From: Kushneria avicenniae
GTDB lineage: Bacteria > Pseudomonadota > Gammaproteobacteria > Pseudomonadales > Halomonadaceae
DNA: 64,000 nt
Assembly (NCBI RefSeq): GCF_900112585.1
Contig: NZ_FOLY01000001.1
Location: 186,001 to 250,000, forward strand
Direction: 5' to 3'
Shown here piece by piece: positions 18,230-25,114 of this stretch (position 1 is the first letter of the stretch; every line of letters starts with the position of its first letter). Under the pieces are notes generated by a model, which ran no database searches, was not told the DNA's origin, and saw only the letters and a list, made by a program, of their open reading frames with translations. The position numbers and the translations under genes were made by a program.

Positions 18230-18437
18230 GTCATCTTGATCGGCCATGGTGGTCATGCCGGGAAAGAAAAGAAGATCGTGCAGGGAAGCACATGGACAGG
18301 GAGTCCAACGGTAACAGGAGGTTGACCGGGCTCAGCACGACTTCCGACAACAGTGGCACGTGTCATGCCTGGCGGCCAGCGAATCTGCTGGTCGGATCTT
18401 TCTCAAGGGGAAGGCCTGCAAGGGCCTTCCCCTTTTT
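18230..18437 (+). ncRNA. Candidate CsrA/RsmA-sequestering small RNA (CsrB/RsmY/RsmZ type)
   Basis: This 340-base gap between two minus-strand genes shows no convincing coding frame but strong RNA structure on the plus strand. Three consecutive hairpins each present a GGA in the loop. They are GTGC-AGGGAA-GCAC at 18278-18291, TGGAC-AGGGA-GTCCA at 18293-18307, and CGGTAAC-AGGAG-GTT(G)ACCG at 18309-18328 (seven pairs with one bulged G). Four more GGA triplets occur between 18261 and 18411. The transcript would end at a canonical U-tailed terminator (18405-18437). Exposed A(N)GGA loops are the known binding sites of CsrA/RsmA. The 5' end is a guess from a weak TATCAC -10 at 18218. I could not find a GacA-type upstream box. 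Confidence 0.65.
18405..18437 (+). terminator. Rho-independent terminator of the candidate sRNA
   Basis: A 12-bp perfect stem, AAGGGGAAGGCC/GGCCTTCCCCTT, with a six-base loop is followed by further T residues (T run 18433-18437). The U tract lies on the plus strand, while both flanking genes are on the minus strand. This independently points to a plus-strand transcript here. Confidence 0.85.
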
Positions 18438-18473
18438 CACTAGTGTTTATTCTCGGTTAGTGTTTCTTTTTGA

Positions 18474-19313
18474 TTAGTGCCCCTTCTCGAGAAAGTCGAT
18501 CAAAAGCGTATTGAGCTCCTGAGCATGGGTAAAATTCAGGCCGTGTGGGCCATCCTTCACAATCTCGAGACGAGCGTTCCTGATCATTTCACTTGAGCGC
18601 TGACCGCTCGCTGCCAGAGGCACAATCTGGTCATCGTCGCCGTGAATAACCAGCGTCGGCACATCGATGGTTTCCAGATCCCGGCGGAAATCGGTAAAGC
18701 CAAAGGCCTTGATGCACTCCTGAGTAGCACGCGGAGAAGCAAGGTTGGCAATGCTCTGGTTATAGGCCAGAAGCTCATCGGAAAGCGTGGGTGCCCTGCC
18801 CTCGTGATTGACAAACAGCTTGCCAAAGCCGCCCAGAAAACCGGGGCGATCCTTTTTAACGTTGGCCAGCATGTCATCAAAGATGGACTGATCCACGCCT
18901 TCCGGATTGTCATCGGTTTTGAGCATGAAGGGCGGCACAGCGCCCACCAGAACGGCACCGCGAACACGCTTGCTGCCATGACGCCCCAGATAACGAGCAA
19001 CCTCGCCGCCGCCCATCGAGAAACCGACCAGCGTGGCATCGTCGATGTCCAGATGCTCAAGAAGTCCGGCCAGATCATCGGCGAGCGTATCGTAGTCATA
19101 GCCGTGCCATGGCTTTTCCGAGTCACCAAAGCCGCGGCGATCGTAGGCTATGCAGCGATAGCCGGCGTCGGTCAGCGCGTTGATCTGGTACTCCCACATG
19201 CGATGACTCAGGGGCCAGCCGTGAATCAGCACTACGGCGGGGCCCTGACCGCAATCCTGATAATAGAGATCGATAGCGTTGTTGTTGCTGTCGATGATAT
19301 TGGCGTAAGCCAT
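18474..19313 (-). CDS. Alpha/beta hydrolase, arylesterase/non-haem chloroperoxidase-like
   Basis: A 279-residue alpha/beta hydrolase. The oxyanion-hole motif is LIHGWPLSHRMW (about 29-40), the nucleophile Ser99 sits in GFSMGGGE, an Asp lies in HGDDDQIVP, and the His is in KDGPHGLNFTH near the C-terminus. AYDRRGFGDSEKP is the usual strand 4 region of the cofactor-free haloperoxidase/esterase group. The natural substrate cannot be told from sequence. It stands alone on the minus strand. Confidence 0.82.
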   Translation of the reverse strand: MAYANIIDSNNNAIDLYYQDCGQGPAVVLIHGWPLSHRMWEYQINALTDAGYRCIAYDRRGFGDSEKPWHGYDYDTLADDLAGLLEHLDIDDATLVGFSMGGGEVARYLGRHGSKRVRGAVLVGAVPPFMLKTDDNPEGVDQSIFDDMLANVKKDRPGFLGGFGKLFVNHEGRAPTLSDELLAYNQSIANLASPRATQECIKAFGFTDFRRDLETIDVPTLVIHGDDDQIVPLAASGQRSSEMIRNARLEIVKDGPHGLNFTHAQELNTLLIDFLEKGH

Positions 19314-19404
19314 GAATCAGCCTCCCTTGTCCGATGGGTAATATAAGGCACAGTCTGCAAGGTAGCTCAGCAGCGTGATGGCTGCATGTCATGGCAGCGC
19401 GCAT

Positions 19405-19520
19405 AAAAAACCGCCTTCCCGGAGGAAAGGCGGCGAAAGGACCTGATGATGAGGAGAGAATCCATTTCAGCACCTGACATACTGAAATGAACCAGACGCC
19501 GTGGCGTCTGAGAAACACTC
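19405..19520 (-). ncRNA. Candidate small RNA B, structured, with intrinsic terminator
   Basis: Read on the minus strand, this segment has three ordered hairpins. First is the perfect 8-bp palindromic stem CAGACGCC/GGCGTCTG (19493-19510). Second is CATTTCAG/CTGAAATG with an 11-nt loop (19463-19489). Third is a terminator, CCGCC...GGCGG, followed by six Ts (19405-19433). Between hairpins two and three lies a single-stranded pyrimidine-rich stretch, TCTCTCCTCATCATCAGG, complementary to Shine-Dalgarno-like sequence, a usual feature of antisense-acting sRNAs. No coding frame ends at this terminator. A clear promoter was not found, so the 5' end is approximate. Confidence 0.5.
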
Positions 19521-19600
19521 TGGACGATTCAGAAAAGGAAATCAATGCAAAAGAGAATTATTTTTATTTGATACGTAATGCCATCCACATTCCTGCGGCC

Positions 19601-19700
19601 AAAAAAAACCGCCTCATCGAGGCGGTGTGAGGTTTGGACAGCCAACCGTTTAGTCAGGGTAAGTCGGCTGTCGCTGCTCCTCATCAAGCAGTAATTTGAT
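19601..19700 (-). ncRNA. Candidate small RNA A, about 100 nt, with promoter and terminator
   Basis: On the minus strand a -10 box, TATACT (19707-19712), would start a transcript near 19700. It contains a 5' unpaired stretch with TGATGAGGAG, a 10-bp stem (GACAGCCGAC/GTTGGCTGTC, one G-U pair, 19637-19672) and a terminator ACCGCCTC-GAT-GAGGCGGT with a run of at least seven Ts (19601-19626). The terminator cuts through the only open frame, which argues against a protein. The architecture is that of a typical trans-acting sRNA, but I recognise no family. Confidence 0.6.
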
Positions 19701-19706
19701 AAAAGC

Positions 19707-19735
19707 AGTATACCGCACAATTTGTGGGGATTTAA
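19707..19735 (-). promoter_or_regulatory. Putative sigma70 promoter of small RNA A
   Basis: On the minus strand, TTAAAT (19730-19735) is separated by 17 bases from TATACT (19707-19712). The -10 box is strong and the -35 weak. It lies just downstream of a long inverted repeat. Confidence 0.5.
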
Positions 19736-19737
19736 CG

Positions 19738-19770
19738 TAAATCTGCCAATGGGGTCCATTGGCAGATTTA
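19738..19770. repeat. Perfect 15-bp inverted repeat with 3-base loop
   Basis: TAAATCTGCCAATGG and its exact reverse complement CCATTGGCAGATTTA are separated by GGT. The repeat lies between the stop of the lipoprotein gene (19782) and the promoter of small RNA A. It may act as a terminator for the lipoprotein gene. However, the T-rich side (TTTTTT on the minus strand) comes before the stem for that gene, so an operator or RNA-processing role is also possible. Confidence 0.7.
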
Positions 19771-19781
19771 AAAAATACAAA

Positions 19782-20135
19782 TCACCCCTGACCTTCACAG
19801 GGATACCACTTGTTGCGCTGGTCGATGATCTCACGCGGATAGCCGGTCATCTGAATGGACGGCTGTTTCATCGCCTCGGCGCGCAGGACATTGACGTGCA
19901 TGTTGTCCGGTGAGTCCACGGAAACCACTTTTCCGATCATCAGAAAGTTGCCCCACAGCTTGTCGCTATAGGGCTGACAGACATTCATGCCGTTATAGCC
20001 CACCAGTGTCGGCGGAGGCGGCACAGCCGCAGCACCCTGGGGTTTGTCTGAAGAAAACAGGGAACAGCCTGATAGTGCACCGATGGCGACCGTAATACCC
20101 AGCCACAGTGTTGCGCTTTTCAATTGACGAGCCAC
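19782..20135 (-). CDS. Small lipoprotein of unknown function
   Basis: A 117-residue protein with a lipoprotein signal: a basic start (ARQLK), a hydrophobic core and the lipobox LSGC at about residue 24, followed by SLFSSDK. Lipid attachment at the outer membrane is likely, since Ser and not Asp follows the Cys. The mature part contains a Pro run (PPPP) and a pair of Cys residues (NVCQPYSDK and KWYPCEGQ) that could form a disulfide. The start is GTG at 20135, preceded by AGGAGAAAGGC; the longer frame lacks a sensible start. No family is recognised. Confidence 0.75.
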   Translation of the reverse strand: MARQLKSATLWLGITVAIGALSGCSLFSSDKPQGAAAVPPPPTLVGYNGMNVCQPYSDKLWGNFLMIGKVVSVDSPDNMHVNVLRAEAMKQPSIQMTGYPREIIDQRNKWYPCEGQG

Positions 20136-20282
20136 GCCTTTCTCCTGAACCTGCAATGGACAAGGATCAATAATGCTTAAGCGCCAGAAAAGGTATCGGG
20201 CGCGGGCGCCAGCATAACCGTGATGCTCAAGGCTTGTCCCGAGTATTTTCGCAGGCATCCATCGACTTTCGTCGCGATGCGA

Positions 20283-20420
20283 TCAGGTTCGCTTGCGCCA
20301 TAGATCCCAGGCGACACCACAGGCAACGCCAAGAAGAATGGAAGGCGCCACGCTCTGGGTAGGTAACCATACCGCCAGACCGATGATGGTGCCGACCAGC
20401 ATACCCGGAAGTTTTTTCAT
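20283..20420 (-). CDS. Small membrane protein, 45 residues, unknown function
   Basis: A short frame from ATG at 20420: it begins MKKLPGMLVGTIIGLAVWLP and ends VAWDLWRKRT. It has two hydrophobic segments (about 7-19 and 27-38) separated by a Pro/Gln/Ser turn, and a basic C-terminus, the look of a small inner-membrane hairpin protein with the tail in the cytoplasm. A larger overlapping frame in another phase has no such character. The ribosome site is weak (CAGGAC). It lies just upstream of the unknown lipoprotein gene on the same strand, so co-transcription is possible. No function is assigned. Confidence 0.6.
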   Translation of the reverse strand: MKKLPGMLVGTIIGLAVWLPTQSVAPSILLGVACGVAWDLWRKRT

Positions 20421-20555
20421 CGCATTTGTCCTGATCAGTAAATTCCGACCCATTCAAGCGGCCACTTCACCCCTGGAGGCGATATCTTGAGGTGTGAATG
20501 AGCATGTCCAGCAGGATAGAGAAAGGTCACCGCCATACAAGGAGGCATACAGACA

Positions 20556-20592
20556 CGAAAAAGCCGCTTCGGCAATTAACCGTAAGCGGCTT
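20556..20592 (-). terminator. Terminator of the tRNA-Pro transcript
   Basis: On the minus strand a 9-bp stem, AAGCCGCTT/AAGCGGCTT, is followed by TTTTTC, about 15 bases downstream of the tRNA 3' end. Confidence 0.8.
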
Positions 20593-20606
20593 GTTCATGA
20601 TGTTTC

Positions 20607-20683
20607 TGGTCGGGGCGACAGGATTCGAACCTGCGACCTCCACAACCCCATTGTGGCGCGCTACCAAACTGCGCTACGCCCCG
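20607..20683 (-). tRNA. tRNA-Pro (GGG anticodon)
   Basis: A 77-nt cloverleaf on the minus strand with encoded CCA. The acceptor is CGGGGCG/CGCCCCG with discriminator A, the D-arm contains AGCGCAGTTTGGTAGCG, the anticodon stem CCACA/TGTGG encloses ATGGGGT (anticodon GGG), and the T-arm reads GGTTCGAATCC. It is a single tRNA gene with its own promoter and terminator. Confidence 0.96.
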
Positions 20684-20716
20684 ACACTGTTCCCGATATC
20701 GCCGAGAACGGTGCGT

Positions 20717-20745
20717 ATCCTACATTACTGTTCTGCAAAAGGAAA
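20717..20745 (-). promoter_or_regulatory. Putative promoter of tRNA-Pro
   Basis: On the minus strand, TTTCCT (20740-20745), a 17-base spacer and TAGGAT (20717-20722) lie about 34 bases before the tRNA 5' end. Both boxes are imperfect, but the spacing is right. Confidence 0.4.
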
Positions 20746-20770
20746 GGGATGTTCACGAACTTTCAGGAAA

Positions 20771-21424
20771 TCATTCCGAGGTCATCATTGCTGCGATATC
20801 ATCAATACGCGTCAGACAGATCCGACCGCTGAAAAACGAGCCAAGATCGATATAGCGTACGTTGCCAAGCGTTCTGGGCTCGGGCACTGGAGTATGCCCT
20901 ACGACCACGGCATCGATATTGGCAACCACACGCTGGTCGCTGGACTCGATACGCTTTCGCGACCATAACAGCGTTTCTCGAGAGGTTTTTCGAATATCGG
21001 CCCAGTCCAGCGGTGGTTCGGCATGAACGATGCCCACGACGCCATGAGCGGTTTCGACCTCAAAGGCCAGCGGCATTTTCATCATGGCCTCGGCAAGGCG
21101 GTTTCTCAGTGAGACCTTGTCATACTGTTGTGACCACTCTCCCCCGTTGCTCAGCCACTGTCCCCAGTGGTTATCGAAAAGCGCGTTGCGCGCCATCATT
21201 TCGTGATTGCCGGTCACCGCATGACACCCCGGCTGGTGGACCAGCTCAAGACACCGCAGCGAATCGGGCCCACGATCGATCAGATCGCCCACGCTGAAAA
21301 GCCGGTCTTTATCGGCGTCGAATTCAACCCGAGTCAGCGCCTGCTCGAGTAACGCGTAATGCCCGTGCAGATCGCCCACCACATAGTCATGACCGCTGAC
21401 ATTGCGCTCGAATCGCTTGAGCAT
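20771..21424 (-). CDS. PPP-family metallophosphatase (PrpA/PrpB-like)
   Basis: A 217-residue phosphoprotein phosphatase with the full motif series of bacteriophage lambda/PrpA-type enzymes: GDLHGHY at 17-23, [10 protein letters not shown] at 46-55, GNHE at 72-75, and the later His residues in VHAEPPLDW and VVVGHTPVP. These bind a dinuclear metal centre, usually Mn. Family members dephosphorylate Ser/Thr (sometimes Tyr) residues; PrpA in E. coli is linked to misfolded-protein signalling. The substrate here is unknown. It is a single gene. Confidence 0.85.
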   Translation of the reverse strand: MLKRFERNVSGHDYVVGDLHGHYALLEQALTRVEFDADKDRLFSVGDLIDRGPDSLRCLELVHQPGCHAVTGNHEMMARNALFDNHWGQWLSNGGEWSQQYDKVSLRNRLAEAMMKMPLAFEVETAHGVVGIVHAEPPLDWADIRKTSRETLLWSRKRIESSDQRVVANIDAVVVGHTPVPEPRTLGNVRYIDLGSFFSGRICLTRIDDIAAMMTSE

Positions 21425-21497
21425 TCATGAACTCCAGAAATTATTGAGCAAACGCCACATCATAAACGATGCAGACAGTATTTTTGACGCGATGACA

Positions 21498-21653
21498 TCA
21501 GGTCACAACGATCAGGGCGTGAATAATACCGGGTATGTAGCCCATGAGGGTAAGCAGAAGGTTAAGCCAGAGCGCATCGCCTGCGCCAACGGCCAGATAA
21601 ACTGCCAGAGGTGGCAACAAAAAGGAGAGAACGATCAGTGACAGGGGATCCAT
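21498..21653 (-). CDS. yqaE: YqaE/Pmp3-family small membrane protein
   Basis: A 51-residue hydrophobic protein with two transmembrane helices in the Pmp3/YqaE pattern: PLSLIVLSFLLPPLAVYLAVG, then LWLNLLLTLMGYIPGIIHAL. The family is widespread and often induced by salt or membrane stress, which fits a halophile, though its function is unclear. The start is chosen at the Met that begins the family domain (MDPLS). A ten-residue upstream extension is possible but lacks family similarity. Confidence 0.88.
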   Translation of the reverse strand: MDPLSLIVLSFLLPPLAVYLAVGAGDALWLNLLLTLMGYIPGIIHALIVVT

Positions 21654-21703
21654 GAGTGCGGTCCCGCCGGCAGGGCCATACAATGCCCTGCCGACACAAG
21701 AGC

Positions 21704-22228
21704 TTACCAGCTGATGGCGTTTTTGACCTGCTCGGGACTCAACACATGACGTGCAAACTGTTGTCCCAGCATGGAAGACGCATCGTACGGATTTTGCGTA
21801 TTGATGTAGGCGACCAGCACCTGATCATTCTTGGTACCGATAACGTGAGCCGGCGTTGAACCGCTGCGATCCCTGGCCTGATCCTGCATCTGATCCCACT
21901 CCTGCTGAGGATAGGCGACCAGCGCCAGCAGCGGCGCAGGCGTGCTGTCGATCTCGTAGTTCTTGTAGTAGAACACCGCCATGTTGCGGGCTTCGATGCG
22001 CTGATTGTTCCACTCAAAGGTGTCACGCTGCACAACGCTGTTTTGCCAGCTTTCGGGATAGGTGAAGGTGTAACCTACAGTCGTGTTTCGATAGCCCTGC
22101 TGGGACGACTGGATCACGCTGTCAATGTTGGGATCATTTTGCTTCGGCTCGGAGCTTGAGCAGCCTGCCACGGCGAACATGGCACCTGCGATGGCCAGCG
22201 CGGTGGCCCCTTTTTTAGTAAAAGACAT
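21704..22228 (-). CDS. Lipoprotein of unknown function
   Basis: A 174-residue protein with a clear lipoprotein signal ending in lipobox VAGC at about 20-23, followed by SSSEPKQ. The mature part has the pattern of a PsbP/DUF-type beta protein: TVGYTFTYPESWQNSVVQ and NMAVFYYKNYEIDSTP, but I cannot place it firmly. The start ATG at 22228 has a perfect AGGAGG seven bases upstream. It probably faces the periplasm on the outer membrane. Confidence 0.75.
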   Translation of the reverse strand: MSFTKKGATALAIAGAMFAVAGCSSSEPKQNDPNIDSVIQSSQQGYRNTTVGYTFTYPESWQNSVVQRDTFEWNNQRIEARNMAVFYYKNYEIDSTPAPLLALVAYPQQEWDQMQDQARDRSGSTPAHVIGTKNDQVLVAYINTQNPYDASSMLGQQFARHVLSPEQVKNAISW

Positions 22229-22388
22229 CCAGCATCCTCCTTGAGTCAATAAGTCCTGCACAAATCAATATAGTCCATATCATGATTTAACAAATACTCT
22301 GGTGACTTCTGAAGTATTAATTTTAAAGTACTAATCCGGGCATCAAGATCAGAAAAGGTGGACGGACACGCCAACGCCGGTGCTGAAA

Positions 22389-23033
22389 CTATTCAGGCCA
22401 GCCATCAGTGCCGATCAATGACATCAGCGAGCGGCGTTGATCCCACCCCTGCTGCGCCAGCATGGGAGCATCGTAAAAGGCCTCGACGTGACCCATGCAT
22501 AAAATGGCGATGGGCCAGGCCCCCTCTGGTGCGTTGATCAGCGCACCCAGAGCGTCGGGATCAAAAAGGGATACCCAGCCAACGCCGATGCCTTCGGCTC
22601 GACCGGCCAGCCAGAGGTTCTGGATCGCGCAGCTGGCAGAGGCAAGATCCATTTCGTTGATGGTTCGCCGTCCAAATACGTACTGCTCGCGTGCTTCGCA
22701 AAGCGCCACCACCCAGAGTTCCGGACACTCTCGTATGCCTTCGACCTTGAGCTCGAGAAACGCCTGCCCGCGCTCATCCAGTGCCTGCGCCGTGGCATGA
22801 CGTTCATCATCGACGAGCTGTGCCATGGCCTCGCGCAGGTCAGGGTCGCGAATGCAGACAAATCGCCAAGGCTGCATATACCCCACGCTGGGCGCGTTGT
22901 GGGCTGCTTCAAGCATGCGTCGTATGACATCCTGATCCACCGGGTCCGGCAGAAAGTGACGCATGTCCCGGCGTTCGCGAATCGTCCGATAGATGGCCTC
23001 ACGCTCTGCATGGCTGTAGCCCTGTTGACTCAT
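22389..23033 (-). CDS. bluB: 5,6-dimethylbenzimidazole synthase BluB
   Basis: A 214-residue flavin-destroying enzyme that turns reduced FMN and oxygen into 5,6-dimethylbenzimidazole, the lower ligand of cobalamin. The nitroreductase-like fold shows RRDMRHFLPDPVDQ near the N-terminus, AAHNAPSVGYMQPWRF (about 43-58) and GIGVGWVSLFDP. Need for oxygen fits the CobN-type aerobic route coded divergently. It is the last gene of the minus-strand cobalamin operon; its start overlaps the stop of the preceding gene by ATGA. Confidence 0.93.
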   Translation of the reverse strand: MSQQGYSHAEREAIYRTIRERRDMRHFLPDPVDQDVIRRMLEAAHNAPSVGYMQPWRFVCIRDPDLREAMAQLVDDERHATAQALDERGQAFLELKVEGIRECPELWVVALCEAREQYVFGRRTINEMDLASASCAIQNLWLAGRAEGIGVGWVSLFDPDALGALINAPEGAWPIAILCMGHVEAFYDAPMLAQQGWDQRRSLMSLIGTDGWPE

Positions 23034-24136
23034 GAGTATCCTTTGGTGGTCCTTTGAACTGCCCGCATGGCATGACGCAGCTGCTGTCCTGCCCGTAGGC
23101 TTTCATCATGCAGGCCGAAGCGCAGGATAGCGTGCTGCTCGTTGACCACCCACAGGCGGGTCAGTACGGCCTGCTGCAGAAATCCGTCGTGCCATCGTTG
23201 CGCGTGAGCAAGTGGCATATCAAATCCGTTGAAAAGCGCACTCTGACGCCAGCGTGTCGCTCCATCACAGCCCATGAGCCGCTCTGCCAGCCAGCGCCCC
23301 TGCTCCCGGCTGGCACGCTCCAGCGTGGTTTGCATTTCAATCTGCCAGTGATGATCGTTCAAAGCTTCCTGGCCGGCTCGTTGAGAAGGCGCAGTTACCC
23401 GCCAGGGGCCCTGCATCGATGACAGTTGCTGCATGATGGCTGACCGTCCTGCCCCTGCAATAGCCCCCAGCCGTAGCCCGGCCAGCCCGAAGAACTTGCC
23501 CAGCGAACGCAACACGATGATGTTGTCAGCGATATTCGGCAGCAGACTCTGCCCGGGAGTGGCATCTACAAAGGCTTCATCGACAATCAGCACGGCGCCT
23601 TTTTGATTCAGTTCGTCAGCCAGCGCCCGCAGGGCGTCGGGCGCGATATGCTGACCACCGGGATTGTTGGGATTGACCACCACCACGGCACGCAGATTAT
23701 CCGCATCTGAAGCGATACTCCGCACGGCCTCGGGATGATCCGCATCATAAAAACATCGTGTGTGCCCGGCCTTTTGCCAGTGCCACTGGTGCTCTCGATA
23801 GCCGATATCGGGCAGTGCCACACGGCCTGGCTCAAAGCACAATGGCAGCGTCTCTATGGCCCACTGAGAACCAGGAATGTTCAGGAGCATGAGTGACCGG
23901 CCATCGTCGCTGTTGATCACCTTACCAAAGTAATAGTGAAGCGCCGCCTCATGAAGGGCCTGGTCCTGATCCGGCAGCGACTGGCACGCCTTCGCATCGA
24001 TCGGCGTTATCGGATAGGGCCAGGGGTTGATGCCGGTAGACAGATCCAGCCACTCATGGCGTTTGATACCGTAGTGCTGGCTCATGTCCGACAGCCTGCC
24101 GCCATGTTCAGGGGGCGCATCAAAAACCCTGGTCAT
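23030..24136 (-). CDS. cobD: Threonine-phosphate decarboxylase (CobD of Salmonella, CobC of Pseudomonas)
   Basis: A PLP-dependent enzyme of 368 residues that makes (R)-1-amino-2-propanol phosphate, the linker attached to the corrin ring by CbiB. Class I aminotransferase-type landmarks are HGGRLSD and DLSTGINPWPYP near the start, VVVNPNNPGGQ in the middle, and the PLP lysine in LRSLGKFFGLAGLRLG. The start at 24136 forms an ATGA overlap with the cbiB stop; a longer frame would intrude into cbiB. Confidence 0.92.
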   Translation of the reverse strand: MTRVFDAPPEHGGRLSDMSQHYGIKRHEWLDLSTGINPWPYPITPIDAKACQSLPDQDQALHEAALHYYFGKVINSDDGRSLMLLNIPGSQWAIETLPLCFEPGRVALPDIGYREHQWHWQKAGHTRCFYDADHPEAVRSIASDADNLRAVVVVNPNNPGGQHIAPDALRALADELNQKGAVLIVDEAFVDATPGQSLLPNIADNIIVLRSLGKFFGLAGLRLGAIAGAGRSAIMQQLSSMQGPWRVTAPSQRAGQEALNDHHWQIEMQTTLERASREQGRWLAERLMGCDGATRWRQSALFNGFDMPLAHAQRWHDGFLQQAVLTRLWVVNEQHAILRFGLHDESLRAGQQLRHAMRAVQRTTKGYS

Positions 24137-25074
24137 GCCAGTACCCACTCGATGAAAAGAAGCACTGTCAGCCATATCAGAAGCGCTTTGAAAATCAGCG
24201 TGCAGGTACGCTGAATATCTCTTGTTACAGCAGGCCGACCTGTGCCCAGAACTGGACTTTCAACGTGATGACCATGATAGATACCGCCGCCACCCAGCTG
24301 TATACCCAGCGCTCCGGCGCCGGCGGCCATGACGGGCCCGGCATTGGGGCTTTTCCAGCTTCTGCCCTGCTGCCACCAGCACTTGATGGCCGAGCCAAGG
24401 GTATTTTGCGAGGCGCGCCAGTGCCAGCCGGCCAGCGCATAGGAAAGCGCGGTCAATCGTGCCGGTATCCAGTTCATGGCATCATCCATACGGGCTGCAG
24501 TACGTCCGAAATACAGATAGCGCTCGTTACGGTATCCCCACATGGCATCAAGGGTGTTGACGATCCGGTAAAGAACGACGCCGGGAATGCCTGCAATGGC
24601 GAACCAGAAAATGGCAGCAAAGAGTGCGTCACTGCCGTTTTCGAGTACGGACTCACAGGTTGCGCGAGAGATTTCAGAGGCATCAAGCTGTTGGGTATCC
24701 CGACTGACCAGCATGCTTACCTGCCGGCGTGAGGTATTCAGGTCTCCCCTGGCGAGCGGTTGATAAACACGCCGAGCATGCTCGATCAGACTTTTGCGAC
24801 CGATAGCCAGATAGAGCACAAGCACGGCCAGCAAAGTATGCCAAAAGCCCTCAAGGAAATGGTCAATCAAGACTGCAAAGCCCATGAAAGGCGCAATGAC
24901 CAGCACCCATCCTACTGAGCCAGTCATCAACATGGCTGCATTGTGCTGTTTCAAAGGATAAAGGTTTTCCTCAACGATACTGATCCACCATCCCAGACCA
25001 ATCAGCGGATGAAATCGTCGAGGTTCCCCCCACCATTGATCAAATAAAAGAGGAGCCAAAATCATTAACCACAT
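24133..25074 (-). CDS. cbiB: Adenosylcobinamide-phosphate synthase CbiB (CobD of Pseudomonas)
   Basis: An integral membrane protein of 313 residues with several hydrophobic helices. Family segments are PRRFHPLIGLGWWIS near the N-terminus, SRDTQQLDASEISRATCES (about 124-142) and NTLDAMWGYRNERYLYFGR (about 173-191). It joins aminopropanol phosphate to adenosylcobyric acid. It is coupled downstream to the decarboxylase by ATGA, and about 40 bases of AT-rich sequence separate it from cobC. Confidence 0.92.
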   Translation of the reverse strand: MWLMILAPLLFDQWWGEPRRFHPLIGLGWWISIVEENLYPLKQHNAAMLMTGSVGWVLVIAPFMGFAVLIDHFLEGFWHTLLAVLVLYLAIGRKSLIEHARRVYQPLARGDLNTSRRQVSMLVSRDTQQLDASEISRATCESVLENGSDALFAAIFWFAIAGIPGVVLYRIVNTLDAMWGYRNERYLYFGRTAARMDDAMNWIPARLTALSYALAGWHWRASQNTLGSAIKCWWQQGRSWKSPNAGPVMAAGAGALGIQLGGGGIYHGHHVESPVLGTGRPAVTRDIQRTCTLIFKALLIWLTVLLFIEWVLA

Positions 25075-25114
25075 TATAGATAACGGTATAAAATTATTAT
25101 AAAGTCACACATCA

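Noticed and set aside
18175-18477. 100-residue frame on the plus strand
   Set aside because: It runs through the GGA hairpins and the terminator of the candidate sRNA, lacks a ribosome site and has no protein-like pattern.
19529-19834. 101-residue minus-strand frame over the small RNA region
   Set aside because: It crosses a palindrome, a promoter and an intrinsic terminator; unlikely to be translated as one unit.
20494-20832. Plus-strand frames over the tRNA-Pro gene
   Set aside because: Antisense to a tRNA and its terminator; not protein-like.
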